DNA of 64,000 bases from CAZGCA01 sp964524145 (lineage in GTDB: Bacteria; Hydrogenedentota; CAZGCA01). The stretch's first letter is position 1, and the number at the start of each line of letters is the position of its first letter. The notes under the pieces were generated by a model, which worked only from the letters and a program-made list of their open reading frames with translations, was not told the origin of the DNA and ran no database searches. The stretch spans positions 20,184 through 84,183 of the forward strand of contig CAZGCA010000015.1 of NCBI GenBank assembly GCA_964524145.1, given 5' to 3'. Positions 33,408-42,050 of the stretch are shown piece by piece. Both the position numbers and the translations under genes were made by a program.

Positions 33408-33985
33408 ACCGGTGTCGCAGCGCAGGCATCTTGTCTGCAAGTGCAGGTTGGAAGCCTGCGGCACAGAGTCGAGGACTGACGCTGATCGAGCTTATCGTGG
33501 TCATGGGGTTGCTGGCGACGGTGATGGCGATCTCCACGCCCACACTGTCCCGGTTCGTCAGAGGCCGCGAGCTCGACGAAGAGGCGCGCCGGTTTCTGGC
33601 GCTCACACGGTACGCGCGCAGCGAGGCGATCTCGCAGTCCGAACTGATGGAGCTTTGGATCGAGCCTGAAACCGGGTTGTACGGTCTGAGCCCGCACGCC
33701 GGATACGGGGTCGACGACAGCAAACGGGTCGAGTTCAGACTGGCGGACCGATTGAGTTTCGATGTAGACGTCAAAGAGATCGACGAGAACGGGTTGGCGA
33801 AAATCCTGTTCTGGCCCGACGGATCGATAGACGAGGAAAGTCTTGAATACCTGCTCATACGACAGAACGAAGAGGAACCGGTTCTTATCGTGCAGGCCGA
33901 TTACGGGCTGAGATACATGATCGTGGACACGGAAGATGACGAGTCCTGGACTCAGAACATCGACTGGAACGAGATAACACTATGA
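33404..33985 (+). CDS. gspH: T2SS minor pseudopilin GspH, leader derived from a dispersed repeat
   Basis: A 193-residue pseudopilin: cleavage region RGLTLIELIVVMGLLATVMA at residues 23-42, then LDEEARRFLALTRYARSEAI, typical of GspH/FimT. The 22-residue leader (AGILSASAGWKPAAQS) is longer than usual and rich in small residues. Its DNA looks like a dispersed intergenic repeat rather than a leader-coding sequence. The residue before the cleavage point is Gly-like (R-G-L-T), so processing before L is plausible. The start overlaps the gspG stop. Confidence 0.88.
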   Translation: MNRCRSAGILSASAGWKPAAQSRGLTLIELIVVMGLLATVMAISTPTLSRFVRGRELDEEARRFLALTRYARSEAISQSELMELWIEPETGLYGLSPHAGYGVDDSKRVEFRLADRLSFDVDVKEIDENGLAKILFWPDGSIDEESLEYLLIRQNEEEPVLIVQADYGLRYMIVDTEDDESWTQNIDWNEITL

Positions 33986-34383
33986 TCAGCACTACGCGCA
34001 AGGACAGCCGGGGGTTCACGCTGGTCGAGACGCTGGCGGCGATGCTTTTCATGGCCATCGTGATCCCGGTGGCCGTTCGAGGCGTGATGCTCGCCAACCG
34101 CGCCGGTGTGGTGGCCGAACGCACGCGGGTCGCGGCACAGTTGGCCGACACGCTGTTGACGGAGACCGTCGTGACCGAGTCGTGGCGATACGGGGCCCAG
34201 GAAGGGGACTTCGAGGAAGAGTGGCCGGGATATCGATGGATTCTCGACACCGAGGCGTGGGAAGAGGACGCGATGAGACTTGTCCGGGTCGAGGTGCTGT
34301 ACGACGTTCAGGACAGGGAATACTCGGTACGTCTGAGCACCCTGGCCGAAGAAGAACAGGAAGAAGCCGAATCAAATGAGTGA
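33982..34383 (+). CDS. gspI: T2SS minor pseudopilin GspI
   Basis: A 133-residue pseudopilin. Short basic leader, then RGFTLVETLAAMLFMAIVIP with Glu at +5, followed by AERTRVAAQLADTLLTETVV and a short acidic beta domain ending in an EEEQEEAE tail. GspI belongs to the tip complex with J and K. It overlaps gspH by 4 bases and gspJ by 8. The length fits GspI, and order in the operon supports the name. Confidence 0.88.
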   Translation: MISTTRKDSRGFTLVETLAAMLFMAIVIPVAVRGVMLANRAGVVAERTRVAAQLADTLLTETVVTESWRYGAQEGDFEEEWPGYRWILDTEAWEEDAMRLVRVEVLYDVQDREYSVRLSTLAEEEQEEAESNE

Positions 34384-35080
34384 CCGAGCACAGCGATACC
34401 TTCATGCCGGAGCGCCTCGCGGGTTCACGCTGATCGAGGTGTTGTTGGCCATGGCCATCTTCACGGTGCTGGTGGGCGCGCTGTATTCGGTGTTCTACGG
34501 AGCCCTCAGGTTGAGGGAACGCACGTTCGAGGTAACCGAAGCAGCCCTGCCGAAAGACTACATCGCCACGATTGTTAAGCGGGACCTGACGAGCATTGTC
34601 CCGCCGGTCGGCATCCTGGCGGGACCGATGATCGGCGAAAACGAGGAGGACGGGGAACAACGTCTCGACAGTCTCGAGTTCCACACGGGCTCCGGGATTG
34701 TCAACGATTACGATCCGTGGGGGAACATTCAGAAGATCGAGTATTATCTCGTGGACTCGGAGGAATGGGGTGAACCGGAGGGATACAGCTTTGTGCGCGC
34801 TGTGACGCGGAACCTGCTCGCTTCCACCACCGAAGACCCGGAAGAGGAACGGCTTCTCAACCGCGTCCAGTCGCTCGAGTTCGCCTATTACGACGGCGAG
34901 TACTGGCAGGACGTCTGGGATTCGACCACGCAGGACGACGAGACGCCTGTCGCCGTAATGATGCGTATAGACTTCCTGCCGTCCGAAGAGGGCGAACGGC
35001 AGTCGCGTCCTATCGAGCTGGTCTGCGAGGTCGTCACGGAAGCAGTCGAAACCGAGCAGCAGCAGGGCGGGATGGTATGA
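34376..35080 (+). CDS. gspJ: T2SS minor pseudopilin GspJ
   Basis: A 234-residue pseudopilin. Leader of 18 residues, then RGFTLIEVLLAMAIFTVLVG. The body matches GspJ in length and pattern: LYSVFYGALRLRERTFEVTE, IVKRDLTSIVPPVG, IEYYLVDSEEW, and RVQSLEFAYYDGEYWQDVWD, a conserved GspJ segment, then PVAVMMRIDFLP. Part of the pseudopilus tip with I and K. Overlaps gspK by 4 bases. Confidence 0.92.
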   Translation: MSDRAQRYLHAGAPRGFTLIEVLLAMAIFTVLVGALYSVFYGALRLRERTFEVTEAALPKDYIATIVKRDLTSIVPPVGILAGPMIGENEEDGEQRLDSLEFHTGSGIVNDYDPWGNIQKIEYYLVDSEEWGEPEGYSFVRAVTRNLLASTTEDPEEERLLNRVQSLEFAYYDGEYWQDVWDSTTQDDETPVAVMMRIDFLPSEEGERQSRPIELVCEVVTEAVETEQQQGGMV

Positions 35081-36483
35081 TGACGACGAGCCTCTGCTCC
35101 TCCCACCTGCCCTTTGTGCGACGCGGCCACGAGCGCGGGACGGTCTTGATCGTCGTCATGTGGATTGCGCTCGGGCTGGTGAGCATAGCGCTGTATTTCG
35201 GGCACACGATGATGTTCGAGTACCGCGCGGCGGATAACGGTGCCGCGGGACTCGAGGCTGCCCAGGCGATCGACGGCGCGCGCCGGTACGTCTCTTTCGT
35301 GCTCGAGAATCTGGAAGAGCCCGGGTATATGCCCGATATCGACACCTACGAGTCCGAACTGGTCGACGTGGGCGACGCGACATTCTGGTTGGTCGGCCGG
35401 CCGAACGAAGACGAATCGGACGAGCTGCCGGTGTTTGGCCTGGTGTCCGAAGCGTCGAAGCTCAACCTCAACACTGCGACGGCCGAGATGCTCGAAGTGT
35501 TGCCGGGCATGCCGATAGAACTTGCCGCGGCAATCATCGACTGGCGCGACACGGACAACGAAGTCTCGCCGGACGGTGCGGAATCCGAGACGTATCTGTT
35601 GCAGGATCCGAAGTACAACTGTAAAGACTCGCGTTTTGAAACGGTCGAGGAACTGCGCCTCTTGATCGGGGCAGACTGGGACGTGCTCTACGGCGAGGAC
35701 ATCAACTGCAACGGCGTGCGAGACCCGAACGAGGATGACGGCGACGAGACCCTGCCTGAAGATAACCGGGACGGTGTGCTGGACCCGGGACTGCTCGAGT
35801 ACCTAACCGTATACAGCCGGGAGCCCAACACGCGCGATGACGGCTCGGACCGGCTGAACATGACGAACAGCAATGGTGTGCAACAGATACTGCAATTGCT
35901 GCAGGAGACGTTCGGACAGGAAAGAGCGAGCCAGATGCAACAGGCGGCGCTGGAAAGCTTGAGCCGGGACGGAAAATCGGCGACCGATATGCAGAGTGTG
36001 CTCGAATGCTACATTTGTACCGGGATGACGCCGGAAGAGTTTTCCGAAGTCCATGACGCGCTGACCGTGTCGGACGACGAGTTCCTCGAAGGACTGGTTA
36101 ACGTCAACACGGCAAGCGCCGAGGTGCTCGCATGCCTGCCGGGCATCGGCGAAGAATACGCCGACCAGCTCGTCTCGTACCGGCTGGGTAAGACGAGCGA
36201 CGATCTCGAAACCGTGGCATGGGTGGCCGAGGTGCTCGAAGAAGAGAACGCCAAAGAGGCCGGGCCTTATCTCACGACGAGAACGTACCAGTTTGCGGCC
36301 GACGTGGCTGCGGCCGGACACCAGGGGCGAGGATTCCGGCGAACCTTGTTTATCTTCGACACGAGCGGCGACACGCCGGCGATCGTATGCCGGCGGGACC
36401 GGACGCGACTCGGATGGCCGCTCGGCATCGAAATTCGCGAAGAACTCGCTTCATTGATTGAGGAACGAAGGTTATACCAATGA
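35077..36483 (+). CDS. gspK: T2SS pseudopilus tip protein GspK with dockerin-like calcium loops
   Basis: A 468-residue GspK. The transmembrane segment GTVLIVVMWIALGLVSIALY lacks Glu at +5, as normal for GspK. The SAM-like domains contain LNLNTATAEMLEVLPGMP and VNVNTASAEVLACLPGIGEE. Around residues 207-240 two EF-hand/dockerin-type loops appear: DINCNGVRDPNE and DNRDGVLDPG. This insert makes the protein longer than typical GspK (about 330). GspK caps the pseudopilus, and known GspK proteins bind two calcium ions. Overlaps gspL by 4 bases. Confidence 0.93.
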   Translation: MMTTSLCSSHLPFVRRGHERGTVLIVVMWIALGLVSIALYFGHTMMFEYRAADNGAAGLEAAQAIDGARRYVSFVLENLEEPGYMPDIDTYESELVDVGDATFWLVGRPNEDESDELPVFGLVSEASKLNLNTATAEMLEVLPGMPIELAAAIIDWRDTDNEVSPDGAESETYLLQDPKYNCKDSRFETVEELRLLIGADWDVLYGEDINCNGVRDPNEDDGDETLPEDNRDGVLDPGLLEYLTVYSREPNTRDDGSDRLNMTNSNGVQQILQLLQETFGQERASQMQQAALESLSRDGKSATDMQSVLECYICTGMTPEEFSEVHDALTVSDDEFLEGLVNVNTASAEVLACLPGIGEEYADQLVSYRLGKTSDDLETVAWVAEVLEEENAKEAGPYLTTRTYQFAADVAAAGHQGRGFRRTLFIFDTSGDTPAIVCRRDRTRLGWPLGIEIREELASLIEERRLYQ

Positions 36484-37904
36484 TATTCTCAAGACGCGCA
36501 ACGGTGCTGGGGATTGCGATCGAGGGCAAGCGGATGACTGTCGCTGCGGTCTCTCGTGCAGGCGATCGACTCCAGCTCACCAAGGTGTTCCAGGCCTCAT
36601 TGACGCTCGACCCGTTCACCGACGACCCGGAACTTGTCGGCAGAGAGATCAGGAACCATCTGGATGCCGCAAGCGTACACGGAAACCGGTGCGTTGTGTC
36701 CGTGCCGCCGAAGCTGGCGCTCACTCAACAGACCGAACTGCCGGAACTGTCGGGGTCGGATACGGACAGTTTTCTGCGCATCCAGGCCGAACGAGAGTTC
36801 CCGTTTGCGCCGGACGACCTATCGCTGTCGGTCTCACGGTATGGGGTTGCCGGCGGGTCCGAGTACGCCACGATTGTGGCCATTCCCGCAAATCATCTGA
36901 CCGTTCTCGAGAAGGCGCTCAGAGCGGCAAACCTTCGACCTCTCAGCGTTACGATCGGGACAACATCCCTGGTGGATCCGCGTATCGAACAAGGGACGGT
37001 CGCTGTTCTGGTGAGAAACGACGACGTCGACCTGGCGATCTTCGCGGGCGGCGGCGTGGTGGCGCTGAGGTCTTTGGAAGAAAACGTTGCCGCCGACCCC
37101 GAGGGCAAGGCGATCGATCCCGACATGGTGCTCAGGCAGATCCGAATTACCTTGGGCCAGTTGCCGCAAGACCTGAGAGAGCTTGTTCACAGCGTAAAGG
37201 TTTACGGTCCCACCGATGCGGTTGAGCCCGTCCTCGACGAATTGCGGGACCCGCTCACCCGAATGGGAATGTCGGTCGAGACGGGTGTTGTCGACATCGA
37301 GGTGCATGGCGCGGCATCTGCCGCGGCCAAGCGCGTGTCGCCGAGCGCAATTGCCGTGGCGGCCAAACGTCTCTCGGAACAGCCGTGCGATTTGGAGTTC
37401 CTGCCACCTCGGACGAGCCGGTTCAAATCCGTCGCCGGACGGATATCGTCGCGCAGCACCCTGTGGTTGGCGGGCGTTACGGCCGCGATTGTGCTTGGGC
37501 TGGGGGCCGCCTTCTTCGTGCAGCACTGGCGCTTGTCGAGCCTCGAAAAGGAGTGGGAGACCATCGAGCCCATCGCCAATGAGACAGAAGCGCTCCAGCA
37601 GAAGGTGCGGACGTTCCGGCCCTGGTTCGACGAGTCGCCCGCGACCATGGTGATTCTCAAGAAACTCACGGAAGCGTTTCCCAAGGAAGGCGCGGTCTGG
37701 GCGAAGACACTCGGTATCAAAGACCTGTCGCAGACCTCGTGTTCGGGCTACGCGCAGACCAACCGGGACTGGCTTAAGATGCTGGACAGAGTTAGAGACA
37801 CACCGGGCGTCGAGGACTTGCAGGTGTCGCAGGTGCAGGGCGGTTCCCCGGTGCAGTTCACGATGAGTTTTCGCTGGAACGCGGGAGAGTCCGATGGGTC
37901 CTGA
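36480..37904 (+). CDS. gspL: T2SS GspL-like protein (PilM + PilN-like fusion)
   Basis: A 474-residue protein. Residues 1-315 form an actin-like ATPase fold of the PilM/GspL-cyto type (VLGIAIEGKRMTVAAVSRAG, CVVSVPPKLALTQQTELPEL, ERLEFPF-like EREFPFAPDDLSL, TIVAIPANHLTVLEKALRAA). One membrane span lies near 325-345 (LWLAGVTAAIVLGLGAAFFV). A coiled coil and a ferredoxin-like periplasmic domain follow (LKKLTEAFPKEGAVWAKTLG, SQVQGGSPVQFTMSF), as in PilN. GspL connects GspE to the platform. Overlaps gspM by 11 bases. Confidence 0.88.
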   Translation: MIFSRRATVLGIAIEGKRMTVAAVSRAGDRLQLTKVFQASLTLDPFTDDPELVGREIRNHLDAASVHGNRCVVSVPPKLALTQQTELPELSGSDTDSFLRIQAEREFPFAPDDLSLSVSRYGVAGGSEYATIVAIPANHLTVLEKALRAANLRPLSVTIGTTSLVDPRIEQGTVAVLVRNDDVDLAIFAGGGVVALRSLEENVAADPEGKAIDPDMVLRQIRITLGQLPQDLRELVHSVKVYGPTDAVEPVLDELRDPLTRMGMSVETGVVDIEVHGAASAAAKRVSPSAIAVAAKRLSEQPCDLEFLPPRTSRFKSVAGRISSRSTLWLAGVTAAIVLGLGAAFFVQHWRLSSLEKEWETIEPIANETEALQQKVRTFRPWFDESPATMVILKKLTEAFPKEGAVWAKTLGIKDLSQTSCSGYAQTNRDWLKMLDRVRDTPGVEDLQVSQVQGGSPVQFTMSFRWNAGESDGS

Positions 37905-38424
37905 TCGGCGCAGACGAGTCCTGATGGTCGCTGCCATTGTCGCTGTGGGAGCAGTGGCAGGGGACAGAGTGATCCTGACACCGCTCCTAGACTTTTGGAA
38001 GGCGCGGACGGAGCGGGTTGCTGACCTGGAGAAATCGCTTGGTAAAGGGCGTGTGCTCGCCGAACGCGAGGAGACGATGAAGGACCGGTGGCAGGAGATG
38101 AAAGAGCGCAGCCTGCCTGTTGACATGTCGCTTGCGGAGGATCAGGTGCTCAAGTCCGTTGGGCGGTGGGCCCGTGACAGCCGTCTCGGCGTGACCTCCC
38201 TGAAACCGCGATGGTTGCGCGACGAGGACGACTTCAGAAAGATCGAGTTCCGGGCTGCTGCTGAAGGGAACATCGAATCGATAGCGCGGTTCGTTTACGA
38301 GCTTGAGAGAGACCCGCTTCCCCTGAAAATCGAAGATATTGAGATCGCAGCGCGTGACGAGCGCGGCGGCAGACTCTCGCTCAGCGTGCGGTTCTCCGGG
38401 CTCGTGATAAAGGATGAAGGATGA
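37894..38424 (+). CDS. gspM: T2SS GspM/PilO-like protein
   Basis: A 176-residue protein: basic N-terminus, one span (VLMVAAIVAVGAVAGDRVIL), a coiled coil (LDFWKARTERVADLEKSLGK) and a ferredoxin-like domain (SVGRWARDSRLGVTSLKPRW; IEFRAAAEGNIESIARFVYE; LKIEDIEIAAR). The pattern is PilO/GspM type; it dimerises with GspL. Operon position between L and C agrees. Confidence 0.85.
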   Translation: MGPDRRRRVLMVAAIVAVGAVAGDRVILTPLLDFWKARTERVADLEKSLGKGRVLAEREETMKDRWQEMKERSLPVDMSLAEDQVLKSVGRWARDSRLGVTSLKPRWLRDEDDFRKIEFRAAAEGNIESIARFVYELERDPLPLKIEDIEIAARDERGGRLSLSVRFSGLVIKDEG

Positions 38425-39020
38425 AGTACGAAGTACGAAGCAGGAAGTGTGCGTTACTCGCGGCATTTGTGTTGACGGTCGTGCTGGTGCCGGGCGTGAC
38501 GGGTGCGGAAGACGAGTTGTCCTCCGTGTCGGGGTTCGAGTCGTTCAGCATCGTGTTCGAACGCAACATCTTCGATCCCACCCGTCAACCGCCGAGGCTG
38601 GAGAGATCCTTTGTTCCGGAGGCGCCTCCTGCCGATCACGTCGCTCTGAGAGGGGTGCTCATTTCAGAAGATGCCGCGATCGCCTTCTTTGAAGGCACGA
38701 AGCAGGAATACAGCGTGGATGCGAAACAGGGGGACACGGTCGCCGGCTTCCAGGTCGCAGGAATCCGAACCGACTACCTGACATTGACACGAGACGGGCG
38801 ACAAACGGAGCTTCCCGTCGGATCGAGCCTGGTCAAACACGATGACGGGGAATGGGAACTTTCATCCGAGGGGTTGTCTTTCTCCGGTTCAGAGTCGACG
38901 TCGTTCTCCGGAGAGACCGGCGTGACCGAAGCCTCGACCGAAACGAACTCAACCGGCAATTCAACCAATAACATACTTAGGAGACTGAAGGAACGACGGA
39001 AACAGGAGATGGGAAAATGA
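38421..39020 (+). CDS. gspC: GspC/PilP-like T2SS component
   Basis: A 199-residue protein: N-terminal signal or anchor (LLAAFVLTVVLVPGVTGAED), then the linker motif SFSIVFERNIFDPTRQPP typical of GspC/PilP homology regions. A small beta domain follows (HVALRGVLISEDAAIAFFEG, SVDAKQGDTVAGFQVAGI) and a Ser/Thr-rich tail. GspC joins the platform to the secretin. Unlike classical GspC it may be cleaved, and it has no PDZ domain. The first codons lie in an AAGGATGAAGGATGAAG-type microrepeat. Overlaps both neighbours by 4 bases. Assignment by motif and position. Confidence 0.75.
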   Translation: MKYEVRSRKCALLAAFVLTVVLVPGVTGAEDELSSVSGFESFSIVFERNIFDPTRQPPRLERSFVPEAPPADHVALRGVLISEDAAIAFFEGTKQEYSVDAKQGDTVAGFQVAGIRTDYLTLTRDGRQTELPVGSSLVKHDDGEWELSSEGLSFSGSESTSFSGETGVTEASTETNSTGNSTNNILRRLKERRKQEMGK

Positions 39021-39949
39021 TCAACAGATTTCGCTATTCATGGCTGCTCTGTGTTGTTGCGTGCGCCGCGCTCTCGTTCGGCGCCCAGCCGGTTCCCGCA
39101 CAAACCGAAGTCGCGCCTGCGGCCGCGCCCGACGTGGTCGACCCGGCGGAAGCTGTCGTCGAAGCCGAGATTGCTGCCGAAACGGAGACCCAGGCCGAAG
39201 CTGAGGGACAGGTCGAAGCTGAGGGACAGGTCGAAGAAGGGTTGCGTTTTAATTTCCGGGGCGTACCGCTCGAGACGGTCCTGGACTACCTGAGCAAAGA
39301 GGCGGGATTCATCATCGTCCGCAACACGGAGGTCAGCGGTCGCGTGGACGTCTGGAGTCATCAACCGCTGAGCAAGGACGAGGGGATCGACCTGCTCAAC
39401 ACGATTCTCAACGAGAAAGGGTACGCAGCGATCCGCAACGGGAGAACGCTGACCATCGTCGACCGCGACGAGGCCAAGCAACGTGTTATCCCCGTAAGAA
39501 AGGGCAATGATCCGGAGGAGATGCCCAAGACCGACGAGATGGTGACGCAGATCATACCCGTTCGATACACCGACGCCGTCCAATTGGTCGACGATCTCGA
39601 GCCGCTGCTTCCGTCGTACGCCACGCTCACGGCCAACGAGAGCAGCAACGCCGTTGTGCTGACCGACACGCAGGCGAACATACGCCGTATGACGGAGATC
39701 ATCCAGGCGCTCGACACATCCATTTCCGAGGTTTCAACCTTGCGAGTCTTCGCCCTCAAGCATGCCGACGCAAAAGAGCTTGCAGACCTCATCAACCAGC
39801 TGTTCGAATCGCGTACCAGCAGCGGCGGTGGTGGGAGTACGGATCGGGGAAGTCAGATACGTGAATTCTTCTCGCGGATGCGCGGCGGCGGCGGCGGCGG
39901 TATGCCTCCGTTTCTTGATTTTATGCGCGGACGTTCGTCCGGTAGATAA
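39017..39949 (+). CDS. gspD: Secretin GspD piece 1: N0, N1 and first half of the next N-domain
   Basis: A 310-residue exported protein (signal WLLCVVACAALSFGAQPVPA). A 21-base tandem repeat encodes AEGQVEAEGQVE. Then come an N0 domain (FNFRGVPLETVLDYLSKEAG ... YAAIRNGRTLTIVDRDEAKQ) and N1 (IIPVRYTDAVQLVDDLEPLL ... NAVVLTDTQANIRRMTEIIQ). It closes with only the first beta-alpha half of another secretin_N domain (LRVFALKHADAKELADLINQ) and a Gly-rich tail (SGGGGST, RGGGGGGMPP). It lacks the membrane secretin domain. The stop is genuine: the next gene has its own ribosome site and signal peptide 63 bases on. Confidence 0.88.
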   Translation: MINRFRYSWLLCVVACAALSFGAQPVPAQTEVAPAAAPDVVDPAEAVVEAEIAAETETQAEAEGQVEAEGQVEEGLRFNFRGVPLETVLDYLSKEAGFIIVRNTEVSGRVDVWSHQPLSKDEGIDLLNTILNEKGYAAIRNGRTLTIVDRDEAKQRVIPVRKGNDPEEMPKTDEMVTQIIPVRYTDAVQLVDDLEPLLPSYATLTANESSNAVVLTDTQANIRRMTEIIQALDTSISEVSTLRVFALKHADAKELADLINQLFESRTSSGGGGSTDRGSQIREFFSRMRGGGGGGMPPFLDFMRGRSSGR

Positions 39950-40012
39950 GCGAGGTTTGTACGATGGATATTTTCGCTCATAGTTGGACTTGACAAAGGA
40001 GGGATAAGGATC

Positions 40013-40780
40013 ATGAAGAAGCTGGTAGTCGTAACGACGCTCGTCGTGGTGTTGATTCTCATGCTCGCGAACCAAGGCGCTGTTGCACAGGACCGCCGGC
40101 GTAGCGGGACGAGTGAAGCGCGCCAGGCAGCGTCACGTGTGCTTGCCGTCGCCGATGAGCGAACCAACTCGCTCGTCGTGAGCGCCCCGGAGGAGCTGAT
40201 GTCGCTCATAGAAGCACTTGTCAACGAGATCGACGACGTGACCGAGGAGCTTACGGAGGTGCGCGTGTTCCCGCTCCGGTTTGCAGACGCCGAGGAGATG
40301 GCCGAAATCATCACCGATGTGTTCGAAGAAGACAGCCAGTCCGGCCAATCGCAGTCAGGATCGCGTTTCGGCGGCCGCTCCTTCTTCATGCGGGGCGGTA
40401 GAGGCGGGTCCTCGCAGCAACAGCAGACGAGCCAACGCCAAGCGGAGGAGAGCAAGGTGGTGGCCGTGGCGGATACCCGGACCAACTCGGTCGTTGTCAC
40501 CGCGGCAAGCGAGACGATGACCCAGGTCGCACAAATGGTCAAGGAACTTGACGAGGACCCCGCGAAAGACCAGAAGGTGTTCATCTATTCGCTCGAGAAC
40601 GCGGATGCCGAGACGGTGGCGGAAATCCTCGAGAACATGTTTGAGGAACGTGGGACAACCAGAGGCGGCACAAGCCGCACCGGCAGGAGCACGAGTTCAA
40701 CACGGCAATCCGTTTTCGGTCAGGGAGGCCAGACCTCCTCGTCCGCCAGGTCGAGCCAGTCGCGGTTCGGCGGTCGATAG
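40013..40780 (+). CDS. gspD: Secretin GspD piece 2: half N-domain, whole N-domain, half N-domain
   Basis: A 255-residue exported protein (signal VVVTTLVVVLILMLANQGAV). It begins with the second half of a secretin_N domain (VLAVADERTNSLVVSAPEEL). Next is the first half of another (VRVFPLRFADAEEMAEIITD), a Gly/Ser/Gln-rich loop, and that domain's second half (VVAVADTRTNSVVVTAASET). It ends with the first half of a further domain (VFIYSLENADAETVAEILEN) and a Ser/Arg/Gly-rich tail. So both ends are half domains that would be completed by the neighbours. AAAGGAGGG precedes the ATG. No secretin barrel domain. Confidence 0.85.
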   Translation: MKKLVVVTTLVVVLILMLANQGAVAQDRRRSGTSEARQAASRVLAVADERTNSLVVSAPEELMSLIEALVNEIDDVTEELTEVRVFPLRFADAEEMAEIITDVFEEDSQSGQSQSGSRFGGRSFFMRGGRGGSSQQQQTSQRQAEESKVVAVADTRTNSVVVTAASETMTQVAQMVKELDEDPAKDQKVFIYSLENADAETVAEILENMFEERGTTRGGTSRTGRSTSSTRQSVFGQGGQTSSSARSSQSRFGGR

Positions 40781-40810
40781 TGGGCCGGCGGGCACACAGA
40801 GAAAGATGAG

Positions 40811-41989
40811 GTGTTGAGAATGAGACAACATACGCGGATAGGCATTGTGGTGGCGGTACTTGTGGGGGCCTGCTTGTTGGCGACAACCGACCTGTTGGCC
40901 CAGATGCCCTCGTCGGGCGGTTTCGGGCAACGGTCCGCGAGAGACTCTTACGGATCGAAGCTGGCGGAAGAGGTGATCATCGAGTACGACCAGGAAACGG
41001 GGTCGCTCATCGTCATCACCGACGAGGAGACAAACCAACATATACAGGAGGTTATTCAGAGGCTGGACCGGCCCGTGCCACAGGTCCTGATCAAGGTGCT
41101 CTTTCTCGAGGTAACCCACACCAAGGGATCCGATATCGGTGTCGAGGCACTCTTCGAGTGGGACGGTATGGCCGAGACGGCGACCAGTTCGTCAACCACC
41201 ACAAGCTCGAGCGCCACGGCCGGAAGCACCACCATCACAACGACTACGGGAAGCTCCTTTGAAGGTACGAAAGGCGGCGACTTCGACTCGATTGAGAGCC
41301 TGTTCGGTCTCGCGTCCCAGACCGACGGCGGGTTTTTCCGAATCATCGACCAGGACCTGGAAGTAACGATGCGGGCCATCGCCAACGTCGCCAACCTCGA
41401 GGTGCTTTCCCGGCCCTCGATTCTCGCCCGCAACAACCAGCAGGCGACCATTACGGTCGGCCAGGAAGTCCCGTTTGTGCGCAACTCGCGCATTACCCAG
41501 GACGGGCAGACCATCAATACCGTCGAGTATGAGGATATCGGGATCATTCTCGAGGTCACGCCACACATCACTTCCGACAGGCTGGTCGAGATGGAGGTCG
41601 CGCCCGAAATATCCACGCTGACGGGCGAGACGGTGCCGATCTCCGACACGATTGACTCCCCTGTGTTCGCGAAGCGATCGGCCCAGACGCGGGTCGTGGT
41701 GCCCGATGGAAGCACCGTCGTGATCGGCGGGCTGATGGAAGACAGCGAAACCGAATCGGTTCGCAAGATTCCTATTCTGGGCGACATCCCGCTGCTCGGC
41801 ATTCCGTTTCGGCGCACCATTAAGTCGAAGACGAAAACCGAGCTGCTCATCTTCCTCACTCCACACGTGGTTGAAGGGCCTTCGGAACTGCGGCGTCTGT
41901 CGTCATTGGAGAAGAAGAACAGCGAGCTTGCGAACGAGGTTTTCTCGGATAAGGTGATGGACAAGTATATCGGCGATATGGACGACTAG
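40811..41989 (+). CDS. gspD: Secretin GspD piece 3: half N-domain plus C-terminal secretin barrel
   Basis: A 392-residue exported protein (signal GIVVAVLVGACLLATTDLLA). It starts with the second half of a secretin_N domain (EYDQETGSLIVITDEETNQH). The secretin barrel follows: VPQVLIKVLFLEVTHTKGSD, a Ser/Thr-rich loop (about 120-150), VLSRPSILARNNQQATITVG with QEVPFVRNSR, DIGIILEVTPHITSDRLVEM, RVVVPDGSTVVIGGLMEDSE and IPILGDIPLLGIPFRRT. This is the outer-membrane pore of the T2SS. The gene follows piece 2 by 30 bases with its own start. Confidence 0.92.
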   Translation: MLRMRQHTRIGIVVAVLVGACLLATTDLLAQMPSSGGFGQRSARDSYGSKLAEEVIIEYDQETGSLIVITDEETNQHIQEVIQRLDRPVPQVLIKVLFLEVTHTKGSDIGVEALFEWDGMAETATSSSTTTSSSATAGSTTITTTTGSSFEGTKGGDFDSIESLFGLASQTDGGFFRIIDQDLEVTMRAIANVANLEVLSRPSILARNNQQATITVGQEVPFVRNSRITQDGQTINTVEYEDIGIILEVTPHITSDRLVEMEVAPEISTLTGETVPISDTIDSPVFAKRSAQTRVVVPDGSTVVIGGLMEDSETESVRKIPILGDIPLLGIPFRRTIKSKTKTELLIFLTPHVVEGPSELRRLSSLEKKNSELANEVFSDKVMDKYIGDMDD

Positions 41990-42050
41990 TCTGGTTGAAA
42001 AGCCGAGCCGGACCCTGCTAGACTGCGTTCAGGAGGAGACAGTTAAGCCT

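Noticed and set aside
36834..38126. A 430-residue reverse frame
   Set aside because: Antisense of gspL/gspM; no ribosome site and shadow composition.
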